From Prostheceraeus crozeri (taxonomy: Eukaryota; Platyhelminthes; Polycladida; Euryleptidae), in assembly GCA_907163375.1 (NCBI GenBank), contig CAJQUW010005215.1:40468-104467 (forward strand): a stretch of DNA of 64,000 nucleotides, given 5' to 3'. Both the position numbers and the translations under genes were made by a program. Below are positions 23,001 through 34,420 of the stretch, piece by piece. How positions within the stretch are numbered: the first letter of the stretch is position 1; each line of letters starts with the position of its first letter. The notes under the pieces were generated by a model, which was not told the DNA's origin, did no database searches, and was given only the letters and a program-made list of their open reading frames with translations.

Positions 23001-24465
23001 AGGATTAAAACATACTGGTGTTAAACTTAAATATTATAAAGAAAGTTCTTATGATAAATTATTATTTTTGGAATCTGGAATTAGAGGTGGTGTTTAATCT
23101 GTCCTAGGTAATAGATATGTTAAATGTTGTAATAAGAAAGTAAATCCTGATGATTACGATTATTTAAAAATTTTAAATCCAGAAGAGAAAGATCGATTTA
23201 TAAAATTGTTTAATCAAAAATAGAAGGACGTATATCAAATGAAGAGAGTCAAGCAGCAGTTGATGTTACATTATGATTTTAGTAGCTTATATTTTTCTTG
23301 CATGATACAAGAATTACCAACAGGTGAAATGGAATGGAGCACCATTCTTGAATACGAACCTACATTAGATGGGGAAAATAATTATGGTAATATATATGAA
23401 GTTGATTTAGCAGACCCTGATTATATAAAAGGCGCAACAAAATATTATCCTTTCTGTCCCGAAAACAAAATTCCCAATAAAGAAGATTTTTCAGATTATC
23501 AAAAATCTTTAAGTCCTAAGAAATACAGGCCAACAAAAAAACTTATGTTAACACAAAGTAATAAAGGAAAGTATGTTGTTGAAGGAAGAATGCTAGATTG
23601 GTATTTAGATCATGGAATGATTCTTTTTAAAATTCACCGGAAACTAGTGTATAGAAAATCTAGGTGGTTAAAAGATTATGTAGAGTTCAATATTGAAAAA
23701 CGTAAAATAGCTAAAAGAAATAAAGATGATTTTGGAAACGTGTTCTTCAAATTAATGAATAATGCATTTTATGGTAAGACTTTAGAAAATGTGCGTAATA
23801 GACAAAATATTGAAATAGTTTATGATAGAGCTAGGTTTCAAAATTTAACAAGGAAACCTACATATAAAAGAACTACTAGATTTAGTGATGAACTATGTGC
23901 AGTGCATCTAAGACGAAGCATTATAAAACATGATAAGTTTAATTTTATAGGATTCACTATATTAGAATTAGCTTAACTATTTATGCATACATTTATATAT
24001 GATTATTTAGCACCTGCTTATGGCGAAAACTATAAATTACACTTTACAGATACAGATAGCGTTTTCTTAGAATTAACAATACCGTATAATCCTTCTGATT
24101 TATGTAAAGTAAATGATGAACTAGAAGGAAATGAAGCGTACATAAATGAAGCTGTATTTTTAAAAGCGAAATGTTATTGTTTTAATACAAAGTCTAACAC
24201 AAATTCTAACACAAATTCAAAAACATCTAAAACATTAAAAGGAATTTCAAAGGCATCAGTAGCTAACCAAATAACATTTCAAGATTATAAGAATGCATTA
24301 TTTAATAATGAAATAAAAACAGCATGTAATTATAGACTTAATTCAAAGAAACATAAAATGTATTTAAAAGAGGAACATGAATTAGCACTAGATCCATTTG
24401 ATGATAAAAGAAAAATTTTACTTGATGTAATAACTACTTTACCTTTTAAATTTTCTAATTTTTAA
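20037..24465 (+). pseudogene. Protein-primed-type DNA polymerase B (zinc-finger type), Polinton 1, broken
   Basis: Begins with a C2H2 finger (FYCALCKRQLQTKRSYQSHL, ~20055-20120). Then come a CFLW-containing region (~20805), a Gln/Tyr-rich repeat (~21355-21420), a second finger (CLQCMTSF, ~21875), the Exo I motif YCDFEAYN (~22025), a TP-region/palm with motif A YDFSSLYFSCM (~23275), motif B NAFYGKTLEN (~23765) and motif C FTDTDSVF (~24045). This is the architecture common in animal Polintons. It is broken in several places. It does not align with the polymerase of Polinton 2 outside the core motifs and has the opposite orientation relative to the other genes. Confidence 0.88.
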
Positions 24466-24546
24466 ATTTCTAAAGATTAAGAAAAGAATAAATTATTCGA
24501 TCACTCCGAGAAAATATTTTCTATCGACTTTCAGTCGGGGCGAAGC

Positions 24547-25322
24547 TTAGTCAGAGAACAATTGTTCGATAACTCTATCATGTATTTTTTTATCAATATT
24601 AATTGTAATGAAGCCATAATTTTCTGACCAAGCATTATTACACGAATGCTTAAATTCATCTTTATCTCTTATACATAAATCTCTTAACAAATCACATAAA
24701 TTTCTTGCATTTATTTCAAACAGTATAAATATATTTGCATTCTTTCTAATAACACTTCCATCCAATGAATACATACTTTGTGTTAAATAAAAAACACTAC
24801 AGTTGTTAAGTCTACCTCCTGTAAAATAATTTCTCTGAACTGACTGATTTCTATCATTAACACAATCATCAAAAATTACACAATGTTTCATTCTTTTATC
24901 TAATTTACAAGGATCTTTTATATTATCAATGTCATCTATTAATTGTATCGTTATGTGGTTATTTTTATTAGATTGTACTAATTGTTTATTTTTCGCTGCT
25001 TCTTCACACCACGAACTTATTTCCTCTTCATATTCAGATTTTTCATATTCTTTGAATAATGAAGCAATTGCTATTTTTTAAGATTATTTTCAAATCCATA
25101 TTTTAAAAATTGATAAGCAGGTTGTTCTGCTGCTGTTGTATAAATTATAAGGTTGCTATAATCTAAAAAGTTTGGAGTAGTTAGAATTTTAAATAATAGA
25201 CATGTTTTAACACATCCTGATCTTCCACAAATAACTGATAAAGCTTTATTAGATAGATTACGGGGATGATTGAAATTAAGTTTTTTATTCAATGCTAGGT
25301 TTGTAGAAATTTCTTCACTCAT
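24547..25322 (-). pseudogene. FtsK/HerA-type genome-packaging ATPase, Polinton 1, broken
   Basis: A Walker A region (SVICGRSGC, ~25210-25240) lies near the N-terminus and a Walker B-like block (KHCVIFDD, ~24880) in the middle. A DGSVIRKNANIFILFE segment follows, as in A32-like packaging ATPases. Matches 42734-43501. It is convergent with the polymerase gene here. A few breaks. Confidence 0.85.
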
Positions 25323-25361
25323 TTTTAATAAAATAATTTTTATTTTTTAAGAAGAAGAAAA

Positions 25362-26154
25362 TTAAACTTCTCTAACCAAAAGATCTATCATAATCTCTTC
25401 ACCTCTAAAATTTATTTCTTGTCCTTTCTCATCCGTTATTCTAATGTTAATACTGTTAATAGTTTTTCTTGTAATAGGGAAATATATTAATGTTTGCGGA
25501 ATTACATTTAATCTATAACCAATGGGTATAGTAAAAGCTGGAAAACTGAATATTAAATTTGACAATTTACCATTAATATATCCTCCTTCAATTATGTCAC
25601 AATGTACAACAATTGAATTTATTTCAGTTATTTTAGGAATCTTCTCACCTAAATGATTACCTTGACTATAGGTTTGTTTATTAAATCCTAATAGTTTTGA
25701 CAATGATCTATCATGATTAAAATCAACTTGATGATTTTCGTCTAAAGTAAGAGAAAATTTATCAACTGCTGTTCAACTGCGAAATGTAATTGTTTCTTAT
25801 CTTTAAATGATATACCTAAATGTCTCTTAATTTCATTTGATATTGATTCAACTTCGTAAGAACCAGGAAGAAAAGTTGGTACTTTCCACGTTTTGCCTTT
25901 ATCAGTAGAATATCCAAATTGATCATTCACATCTTTTATAACTTTTTGAATAGTGTTAAATGTGGAGAAACTAGTTAATGCAATTTGATAATTTTTATTA
26001 TTTCCAAATGTAAAATGGATTCTAAATTACAAGTACATGTATGTGATGAAGTAGTTGTTATAATTTTTAACGTCGTGCTAAATTTTGATGAACCCAAAAT
26101 CTCTGTTAGATTTTCTAAATGATTGTTAATTTTTTCTAAATCTACTCAACACAT
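25362..26154 (-). pseudogene. Penton/minor capsid protein (single jelly-roll type), Polinton 1, broken
   Basis: Homologue of the open 247-residue protein at 41904. The conserved end has the YFPITRKTIN block and EEIMIDLLVREV. Role: pentameric vertex protein, inferred from Polinton PX-type proteins. A few breaks. Confidence 0.7.
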
Positions 26155-26209
26155 TTTTTAGATAAAAATTTTAAATAAACATTTTTTATTAAATATTTTT
26201 TTATAAAAA

Positions 26210-27116
26210 TTAAAAGCAACATATTTCAGCTATACTTTTATAATCCTCTTCATTTATATTCTTCTTTTCTAATAGTCTTTTTAATATAGCATGAATTTCA
26301 TTGAAACTAGAATTATGTCCTTTTATTTCAGATATTAAAATATTTAATCTATTTAGTAATTCTTGTGGATCATCTGGTAAAAATATAGTTGTTTCTGTTT
26401 TAAAACCTTTTCCTACTTTAGGTGCCGTTGGTAATAAATTTTCTAATTGTTTACAACGTCCAAGAGATTTCACTGCACCAACGCTAACTAACAGAGCTTT
26501 ATATTTTATAAGATCTTCTACGGCATATTTTTTTAAATCTGCTCCTCTCAAAAGATCAACAAAATTTCTATTTAAACTAATAGGTGATTTATCTGGTGAA
26601 AAAATTAAACCCCGTAAAGGTTGTGGAAATATTTTTTTCCGCCAAGATAAAATCTTGCAAATAATTTTTTATCTAAAAAGAAAGTAGAATGTTCAAATAA
26701 CATAGATTTTGGTAATTTTTTTCTATATTTGCTTCTAACAATCCATAATCATCTAATAATATTTTAAGTACTGGATCTGTTATATTTACTTGGTTATCCT
26801 GATTAGCAAGTTCTTTCTCAAGAGATTTAAATGGTTCAATAGTTTTTTCAAAATCAGTTTTTACTTGTTCGGCTTGGCGCATTTTTTCAAACATATCAGA
26901 TTGAATACCAGCTTTTGTCATTCTATGCTGAGTATGATTTTCTTTCATAATATTTTTTTGCTTTATTAACTCATCTAATTGTTGAATTCTTTTTTTATTA
27001 TCAGCTTTAATTTTATCCATTTTTAAAATATAATATTTGAATTTTGTGGTAACATTGGAATACAACAAAAACATTTTACTGAACAAATTATTTTTTATTG
27101 CTTTGTCGTCTGACAT
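26210..27116 (-). pseudogene. Conserved Polinton protein of unknown function, Polinton 1, broken
   Basis: Homologue of 40875-41765. A Lys-rich helical N-terminus (~27040) and a conserved C-terminal block (FLPDDPQELLNRLNILI, ~26370) that recurs in invertebrate Polintons, as far as I recall. Function unknown. About one or two breaks. Confidence 0.7.
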
Positions 27117-27157
27117 CCTTTCGTCTAAAGTTTTGTTTAATAAAGTTTTTAGTTCTT

Positions 27158-27793
27158 CTAAAAAAAATTATCATTTTCTTCATTAGAAATTTCACCAACC
27201 TGTTTATTCTTGTCATTAACTTGTGTCTGTGATTGAATTGATATTTTACTAGCTTCATTAGCTATTTGATCAAATTTTTCAATCTCATCTAACGTGATAA
27301 CATTATCATCACATACTCTTTGAAAGTAACAATGCAGTTTATCATAAACTTCTTTAACGTGAGAATATTTATTTTTTAATGATTTTCGTTTCTTAGTAAT
27401 TAAAGATTTATCTGACATTGTAACAAGTGAAGCTGTAAAAACACCCGTACCTGTTAAAGCTGTAGCAACTACTGGAATTACTAAAACACCCGAAGTTATT
27501 ATAATTATGAATACCCCTAAACTTAATGTTATAAATATTCCGATTCCTTGTGTTGCATTCTTAACTTTAGACCATCTCTTTCTTAATTTATCATAATGAT
27601 CTAATCTTAATAATAATGGAGATTCCTTATCTTTCATATACCTAACTCTATCTTTGTGCTTTTCTTTATTCAATTTTTCAATGTCCATTTCACTTGTTTT
27701 TAATTGTGATAACGAAGGATATATTCTCGTCGTCGTCGTCCCCGTCGAAGTTTCTTCCATATTTGAAGTTTCTTCCACTTTTGAGGTTTCCAT
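27158..27793 (-). CDS. Two-helix membrane protein, copy 1
   Basis: 211 residues. A Thr/Glu-rich N-terminus and a basic helix (KEKHKDRVRYMKDKE) precede two adjacent hydrophobic helices (IGIFITLSLGVFIIIITSGV and VLVIPVVATALTG, ~83-125). A basic and then acidic C-terminal domain follows (KSLITKKRKSLKNK; DDNVITLDEIEKF). No name known. It lies next to the terminal repeat, which includes its first ~80 codons. The frame is open. Confidence 0.75.
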   Translation of the reverse strand: METSKVEETSNMEETSTGTTTTRIYPSLSQLKTSEMDIEKLNKEKHKDRVRYMKDKESPLLLRLDHYDKLRKRWSKVKNATQGIGIFITLSLGVFIIIITSGVLVIPVVATALTGTGVFTASLVTMSDKSLITKKRKSLKNKYSHVKEVYDKLHCYFQRVCDDNVITLDEIEKFDQIANEASKISIQSQTQVNDKNKQVGEISNEENDNFF

Positions 27794-28289
27794 TTTTTAA
27801 TAAATATTCTGATATTTTTTGGTCTATGTGAAAAGACTACGTAAATTTTTGGACTACGTGAAATTTTGAGACAACTTAAATTTTCGACCACGTGCTATTT
27901 TGAGACAACTTAAATTTTCGACTACGTGAAACTTTTAAAACCTCTTTTCAGTATAAGAAAAAATCCCAACGATCTTAAAACTGTTTTTTTTTTATTTTAT
28001 CCTTAAAATTATTTTTATTTATGAAACTCTTTTTCAGTGTATGAAATATTTCCTATACTCATTCTGGAGGTATCCTATTTTCTTTTTAGTTGTCCTGAAT
28101 CGGTCATATATTCATTTTTTTGTATTTTTGGGGTACCTTATTTTTTTTTGCTTGTCCTGGACCGGTCATATATTCATTTTTTTCTCTTTAGTTGTCCTGA
28201 ATCGGTCATATATTCATTTTTTTGCATTTTTGGGTACCTTATTTTTTTCTATTTTTTGTTTGTCCTAGAACGGTCTTATATACATTACT
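27541..28289. repeat. Right terminal inverted repeat of Polinton 1
   Basis: Reverse complement of 11526-12137 with extra tandem units. The GTCCTGRAYCGGTCAT word appears at ~28092, 28153, 28193 and, as a variant, 28262. The motif GACTACGTGAAA recurs at 27835-27930. The inner end lies within the membrane-protein gene. Confidence 0.9.
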
Positions 28290-28295
28290 AATACC

Positions 28296-28450
28296 TTGTG
28301 AAATTGGTCTTAGTCGTGTCAACTGAACAGGCTTTTCTTTTGGGATCGGACTTATTGTCAACTTTTCCACTCAGATGGGATGCTTCTTTGATCAATACAA
28401 GATTGAAATATGTGAGTTAAAGGAACATTTATTGATGAGGCTAAACGCTT
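28296..28450 (-). mobile_element. Decayed LINE, 5' part of the element split by Polinton 1
   Basis: On the minus strand, fragments of the RT N-terminus are visible: IPSEWKS (~28385), PIPKEKPVQLT (~28340) and LRPIS (~28310). These precede, in order, the ILPAIIFEKV segment at 11510 on the other side of the Polinton, and the target duplication lies exactly at the junction. Frameshifted. The 5' limit is not clear. Confidence 0.72.
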
Positions 28451-28882
28451 GTATACAAATGCAGAAATATTTGGATCACCAGAGAATTAATTGGTCTTGA
28501 AACCCCAAAGCGGTCTCAAAACCAGTGAGTGACTCGGATAAAATAAACCAGTGACATTGCAGTAAAGCGCATCTTTCTTTCAAATTCTTTAGGATTCACT
28601 CATAAAAGCTGTTTAGCAGGATTGACGGTCACTTATTCTACATTCATTTAAGCATGCTGATGACCACGACTTCTGTTACTCGGGCTATTGTGTGCCGCGA
28701 ACCTTCAGGGCACCTGCAGGCCTGGTGATTTTGATGTTCTGATGAGCCACTCGTTCAGTGAATTACTGCACTTGGCAATTGGCGTAGCTTTTTCCAATAG
28801 CACCGGCTTTTACCAACTCGGTCGTCGCTTTCCATGGACAGCAACTCGAAATTTGAATTCCACTTTATTCAAGTATTCCATG
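28451..28882. other. Non-coding stretch
   Basis: No gene or repeat recognised. Confidence 0.5.
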
Positions 28883-28884
28883 TA

Positions 28885-30458
28885 TACTGCCCGTCAAAAG
28901 TCTTTGCACCCCTCAGAAAAATAGCGTTTTCAATGTTTTCATACTTTATTACGTGTATATAATAGCTTTCAGAGGTAGAAGTCGTGAATGTGGACAGATT
29001 TGTCCAACTTTAGTTACTGCAATATGTGTGGATCGCCTATAATTTCTTCACAAAAAATGTAATAAGAGAATAAAAAACTGCGAAATGCTACCAATTTCCA
29101 TTTTAATAGAAATGAAACGTAACATACAAGCATACTGATACTGAACATATTTACAATTATATATATTTTACACAACAAACTCTGTATAATGTCATCAGTA
29201 CCTAGTGGCACTGCCTTGAGCTGCGATCACACTGTCGCAGCGTGAACGCATCGAACGAATGATACGACGAATGGAGTTCTGAGGAATACTGCACCATTCA
29301 TCTTTCAGAGCAGATTTCAGATCAGCAATATTTCGAATTTGTCGCTTTGAGATTCGCCTACCAAGCTCGTCCCACACATGTTCAATAGGATTGAGGTCGG
29401 GACTGCGACTCGGCCACTCCATGTGAGTGTAGTCATGATTCTCGAGGTGGAGTGTCTCAAGAAGACGGCAGCGATGGGGTCGAGCATTATCGTCCTGTAG
29501 AAGGAACCCTGGACCTATAACACTGAGTCCAAAAGGAGTACCAACGGTGGTCAAAATCTCACGGTACTTTTCACCGTTCACAGAACCGTTTGGCATCACA
29601 AGATCAGATTTGCCGTTCCAGGCGATAGCTGCCCAGACCATTACTGAACCACCACCAAAACCTCGCCGATCTTGGGTCTGTACTGCAGCGAAGTTTGCGT
29701 ACCGAGTATTTCTCTTTCTCCAAACCCTCAAGCGACCATCAGTACGACGGAGACAGAAAACACTTTCATCAGTGAAAATTACTTGACGCCATTCTTGAAG
29801 TGCCGACCATGAGCGATGCTGTCGTGCCCATTGCAAACGTGCAAGCTTATGACTATCGCTAAGTGGAAGAAATCTGAAAGGACGAAAGCTGTGAAGACAA
29901 GCATCATGTAGGCGTCTACTTATTGATGACTGGGACACTCGAACATTCCTCTCACGAAGAAGTCTCTGTAATTCTGGAATGCTTACAAACGGATTTGCTT
30001 CAGCTGTGGAAGTAATGAAAGAACAGGAGTCTTCAGCAAGAACTGAAGGTCTGCCGGATCTGTTTCTGTCTTTCACTGAATGTGTCTCCCTATACCGTTT
30101 AATTTGATACCTAACGGTTGATTTTGGAACATTCAAATGACTGGCGATTCGATTGTAAGACCACTTAGCATCAATACTGAGTGTGACAATACGCCACCGC
30201 TTTTCTTCGCTCAATTCACGCGTCGCCATGATTGCTGACTACGTTTGTTGACGCTTGTCCGCACTTTTATTCTTACGACCGCTTGTCACTGAATGGTGTT
30301 CACAGCTAATTAACTCCGTGTCATGACCCAAATTGTTTTTATCTAAGTGAAGCATTATAAGACATTAAACTAGAGACATTCGCTAAGAATAAACTGCCAC
30401 TTAATTGGCTTGAAACTTCAAAAAATCTTAGGGGTGCAAAGACTTTTGACAGACAGTA
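28885..30458 (-). mobile_element. Complete Tc1/mariner-family transposon
   Basis: 1,574 bp. Terminal inverted repeats of ~30 bp start TACTGCCCGTCAAAAGTCTT (left) and TACTGTCTGTCAAAAGTCTT (right, reversed), flanked by TA duplications (28883-28884, 30459-30460). It contains one open transposase gene. The few TIR differences and the open frame suggest a recent insertion. Confidence 0.92.
29195..30229 (-). CDS. Tc1-like transposase
   Basis: 344 residues, normal for Tc1. The N-terminal paired-type HTH pair (LSEEKRWRIVTLS..., SYNRIASHLNVPKSTV) and an AT-hook-like RSGRPSV (~58) bind the terminal repeats. The catalytic core has Asp in IFTDESVF, Asp in LQDDNARPH and Glu in SPDLNPIEHVWDELGRR; DNARPH to the Glu is spaced as in DD34E enzymes. 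It cuts and pastes DNA at TA sites. No frameshift or stop, so the protein may still be functional. Confidence 0.95.
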   Translation of the reverse strand: MATRELSEEKRWRIVTLSIDAKWSYNRIASHLNVPKSTVRYQIKRYRETHSVKDRNRSGRPSVLAEDSCSFITSTAEANPFVSIPELQRLLRERNVRVSQSSISRRLHDACLHSFRPFRFLPLSDSHKLARLQWARQHRSWSALQEWRQVIFTDESVFCLRRTDGRLRVWRKRNTRYANFAAVQTQDRRGFGGGSVMVWAAIAWNGKSDLVMPNGSVNGEKYREILTTVGTPFGLSVIGPGFLLQDDNARPHRCRLLETLHLENHDYTHMEWPSRSPDLNPIEHVWDELGRRISKRQIRNIADLKSALKDEWCSIPQNSIRRIIRSMRSRCDSVIAAQGSATRY

Positions 30459-30460
30459 TA

Positions 30461-32328
30461 TTTTAGGATCTGCGAGGCATTGATGGCGGATGACTTTGAT
30501 GAACGACACATTTTGATCAGTTATCAAATAAAGAAGTCATTGTTTCAAATGTTCCTGTCCGAGGCGACGAACGGGGTGGAAAACATGGTTTGTCTTGAAT
30601 CGGGACACTTTGCAATACTTACAAAAGAAGCAGAATCAAAGTGTAGCACCATGGAAGCGAATTTCCCACTCAACCCGTACACATGTATTGTTGGATATGA
30701 GTACTAAACACAGCTTGGCAAAATCAAATACTTACAACTCATTTAAATACAAATCAATCCAAAATGATGACAAATAATGCAGAATTCACAATTGAATTAA
30801 ATTTAAAGTCAACTATTTCAAATGTAAAACCATTTTAATTCAGCATGACGTTTCCGAATGTCTTCAAAATGACTATAGTTGGTCACAAAATCCTTTCTCT
30901 TACCATGGAAATGCTTGTAACTGCTCAGTCACTTGAAATATTATATAAAACGAATGTCCCTTACCGACAACTGCGCCTTCTGAAATGATTGTTTGTAAAT
31001 AGAACTTGAGATTTTCAACTACAGATGAGAATGACCTGTCCTTATTCTTGACTAATCAGGTTCGTATTTGCAATGCACTCTCTTATCTTACATGTTGACA
31101 TGAAAATGCAGAGAAATTGACATCAGCTGGCGAATTGGTGAACGAAAAGATGACAACAATTGAACAGACGTTATAACATGACTAGATCATTGCAGAAGCT
31201 CAGCATTGCTTCATGGAATCCATGTTGAACTTTCTTCAAAGAAAAACATTGGTCATGTCTTGATTCACAAGATCTTCCTAACCTCACTTCAAAGAGCTTT
31301 GTGCTGTTTTGTTGATGAATTTGTGACGTCACACAGCAACTTCTTGTCCACTGCTGTGACCACAGAATTTGATTGTTTAAATCCTTCAGTTTTCTAGACA
31401 TGTAGACCACTTTAAAATGGCATATAATGGAACCTAGTAAGTGGGCAAAAAGGAATTTCTAATACCCTACAGAGATAGGCAAAAAGTCGTGCGTCACTTG
31501 CGGATTGTTGATAACAAATTTTAAAAATTCTGATACTACTATGACTTGAGAATACATAGCTTTTGATAATTTCTCGTCTCAAATAACAATTTGCTACTTT
31601 AGCCTTGTCTGTTTGAAAGTTGAGGTCTGGAAATTGACGAAGAGCAAAAACTTATTTGAAGCTACAAAATTAAATGCATGTATAATATGAATCAGATGAT
31701 GAAAATGAAACACTTTGTGACCATTAGAAAGTACGAATAATGACCCCTTCTATCGTGGTAAAATCATTCAGATCTCATAGATATCTCACTGGACTACAAG
31801 CCTTATCATCTGTGCTTGTTTAACAAAATAGTTAACCGGATAAAATGTGAACTGTATGTAGGAATAATAAAGTCTATTCAAAAAGCTTTTATGGTTCTGA
31901 TTACTTTCACGAACAAGAGACTTTGTGAAATAAATGACATCAAATTTTTATAGGACATCAGCCGAGACCGCACTCTTGAAATATTTTATTTGGCTATCGA
32001 TTAGAAATGCAGAGTTCTTTGTAAGAGACATGCATAGGTGCATATTGCAGTCAACAGGAAACACATGTATTCCCAGGACTTTCATTGCTAGACCATATTT
32101 TTCTTGACATGTGGCATACGCTAGCAAAATCGTTTTGATAAGTTGCATCGAATGGCATTGATCAACTTATTTTTCGTGTTTCAGAAATAGTCATGACCGG
32201 AGAACAAAATCTTCATCGCTAGAAGAAGCTCCAGACGTTTCCGTGTACTAGTGAGCCCATCTTGGGTCGCGACTCCGACATTTGGAAGCACATTGGATGG
32301 ATTTTTCATGATCTTTTGTGAGGTTTAA
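30461..32328. other. Non-coding stretch
   Basis: No gene recognised. Short frames on both strands lack motifs. Confidence 0.5.
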
Positions 32329-32779
32329 CCCTTTCGCTGCTGAGGCAAATTTCGTCTCATTCCCTCAGGTGCGGATGGTTAACTTACCATTTATAAAATC
32401 ACTCATCTTATCACCTAAAACCCATGTTCGATTGCAAATGACACATGTTCAACTTGTTTCTCTTCATTGCTTCCTCAACTCCTGTATGCGCCCCACCGCG
32501 ATCGCTGATGTTTTTTCTAATATCTGACATTCTCATTATCTCATTCTCTTGATAAGGTGTCACAAACAATTTTGAAGCCCCTCTTGCAGAAATCGTCTTC
32601 GCTACAACGTTTTCGCTCCTTATCAAATTGACGGTTGTTTTGTTCATTGGTTGAAAACTCAGGTCTATGTGATCATAAGGAAGCGATAATTTTTCCATTG
32701 GCCTCAAGATTATTTGACCAACACAATAATCAGTCGATCCACAGATGATTTATCAGGCTGAGAAGGAATAGTTTACTAG

Positions 32780-32945
32780 TATTATTATTATCCTTTAAGG
32801 TATTTATTAGTTATTTATTATCCTTAATAATTTTCTTTTACTTCGTCCTATATATGAACTGTCTCCTTTTTATCTTGTTTGTATGAATCCCCCCTACCCC
32901 ATTCATATGGGAGAAAGGGGTTGTTAAAATAAAAATAAAAAATAA
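32780..32945 (+). repeat. Possible LINE 3' end
   Basis: An AT-rich stretch followed by TACCCCATTCATATGGGAGA, GGGGTTGTTAAAAT and an (AAAAATA)n tail resembles the 3' UTR and tail of invertebrate LINEs. No RT is adjacent. Tentative. Confidence 0.35.
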
Positions 32946-33991
32946 ACTTCTTCCACCACTGCTAATCAATGACATGAATGGAAGCCGAGAATTAGTACCA
33001 ATTGATTGAACTGGAAAACTGTAGAGATTTGCAGTGATAATGTCAGTTCATTTTTATGGGTTCATATTATTAATTTTCCTGGATACACCTACATGTATAT
33101 ACTCACAATTCACATTGCATTGCATTTTTCCTAATGAAGTAATGCTATGCTCTGTGTTACCATGTCTCTTGCATCCAGTCAAGTGAATTTTTCCATATTG
33201 TCGAAATGCAGCCCATCCTTTGTCGCATTATTTTATATGTTGATTTTTCACTTCCCTTTTCCTATACCTGCTTGCTGCATATTGAGATGTTTTTGTACAA
33301 GATTTTTACATTTCTATACTTTTTGAAAGCTGTTGTGCCTGTCAATATGAATTTTGAATCTGTGGTCAGTCTCTCTGGGATGATCAGTGCATTTTTGACC
33401 GAAGTGAATTACAACAATTTGAGTTCAATATCAAAATTCTTCACTCTTTCCGCCACTCACGAAGTTGAAATTCATTATCCATTTGAGCCATACTGTAGCC
33501 TATTAAATTATGTCACTCATCAATAAAATGATGATAAGAAGTGCAGTAATAGCAATTTAAAGTCAGGACGTATAAGCTCTGGTGCGTAAATGATGGATGA
33601 CCAATGCATGATCAAAAATAGAATTTCATCATCGATTATTTACATGACATTTTATTCATCCTTGGTCCGATAACCCAATTAAATGTGTGAAGGGACAAAA
33701 CTGCCTCAGCAGTGATGGGGCTAATGCGTCGGCAGTCTCAAGAGCAGTTATGATAAGTAAAGCAAAGTACCTGTAATTTCGATAACATGTTATTCGTTTA
33801 TTGATTGAGTTGCATGTTTATATCATAGCACTTATATTTTCTGAAAAAATACTTAATTTTTCGAAATTTTTCCAAATTTTTGCGATAGAGAAAATATATC
33901 ATACATTTTTACAGTAAATCCTATAGGAATATTGAAACCTATATATAAGGTTTTATATACCAGTATATCCTATAGGTTGATAAAACGCATA

Positions 33992-34420
33992 CACTGTAAA
34001 CCGTAGACCGACAATTATCCTACAAAATCACTGACAAAATCAACCGACGATTGTCACCTCCAATATCCTGCGATATCCGACGAATTTGTAGGTTCTCCAC
34101 CAACATCGAAACAGATGCTATCTATGTAAATTTACTAAAAAAACCTGTTGAATATTGACTGATTTTTTCGATTAGTGATTGCTTGACGTTTGGACAAAGT
34201 GTATTATTGTGTGGCAAAACCATGATTTATTTTGATATAATTTAATTAATTACCTACATTTTTTGAAATTTAAGCAATAATTTATTGCTATCCATTTTGT
34301 CGCTTTTTGTCAAATATTGTAGGTGTTCAGTTGCAATCACCCTACAAGAACTAACAATGACCGACAAAATAGATTTTGTAGGATAAATGTCTGTCAATTG
34401 TCAGTCAACGGTTTACAGTG
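33992..34420. repeat. 429-bp MITE with TA target duplication
   Basis: Starts CACTGTAAACCGT and ends CGGTTTACAGTG. The inverted similarity continues inward (GACCGACAATTATCCTACAA against the rc of the right end, with small gaps). Flanked by TA on both sides. Non-coding. CACTG termini with TA sites suggest a Tc1/mariner- or CACTA-like origin. Confidence 0.72.

Larger units (their letters stand above)
11526..28289 (-). mobile_element. Polinton 1 (Maverick), 16.8 kb, broken fossil
   Basis: Starts AGTAATGTATATAAG and ends with the reverse complement. It is flanked by a perfect 6-bp target duplication, aatacc (11520-11525 and 28290-28295), and AG...CT termini with 6-bp duplications are typical of Polintons. 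Long terminal inverted repeats (612 and ~749 bp) enclose a full set of Polinton genes: protease, PLA2-integrase, pX-like, capsid, pVI-like, fibre-like, an unassigned gene, DNA polymerase B, ATPase, penton, a conserved unknown and a membrane protein. Most genes are broken, with around twenty disruptive changes in all; the protease, pX-like, fibre-like and membrane proteins look open. It is inserted in a LINE. The clean ends suggest moderate age. Confidence 0.95.

Noticed and set aside
28037-28291. Phe/Tyr-rich repetitive open frames
   Set aside because: They read through the tandem units of the Polinton 1 terminal repeat and have no independent support.
29547-29786. 79-residue plus-strand frame
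   Set aside because: Antisense shadow of the Tc1 transposase.
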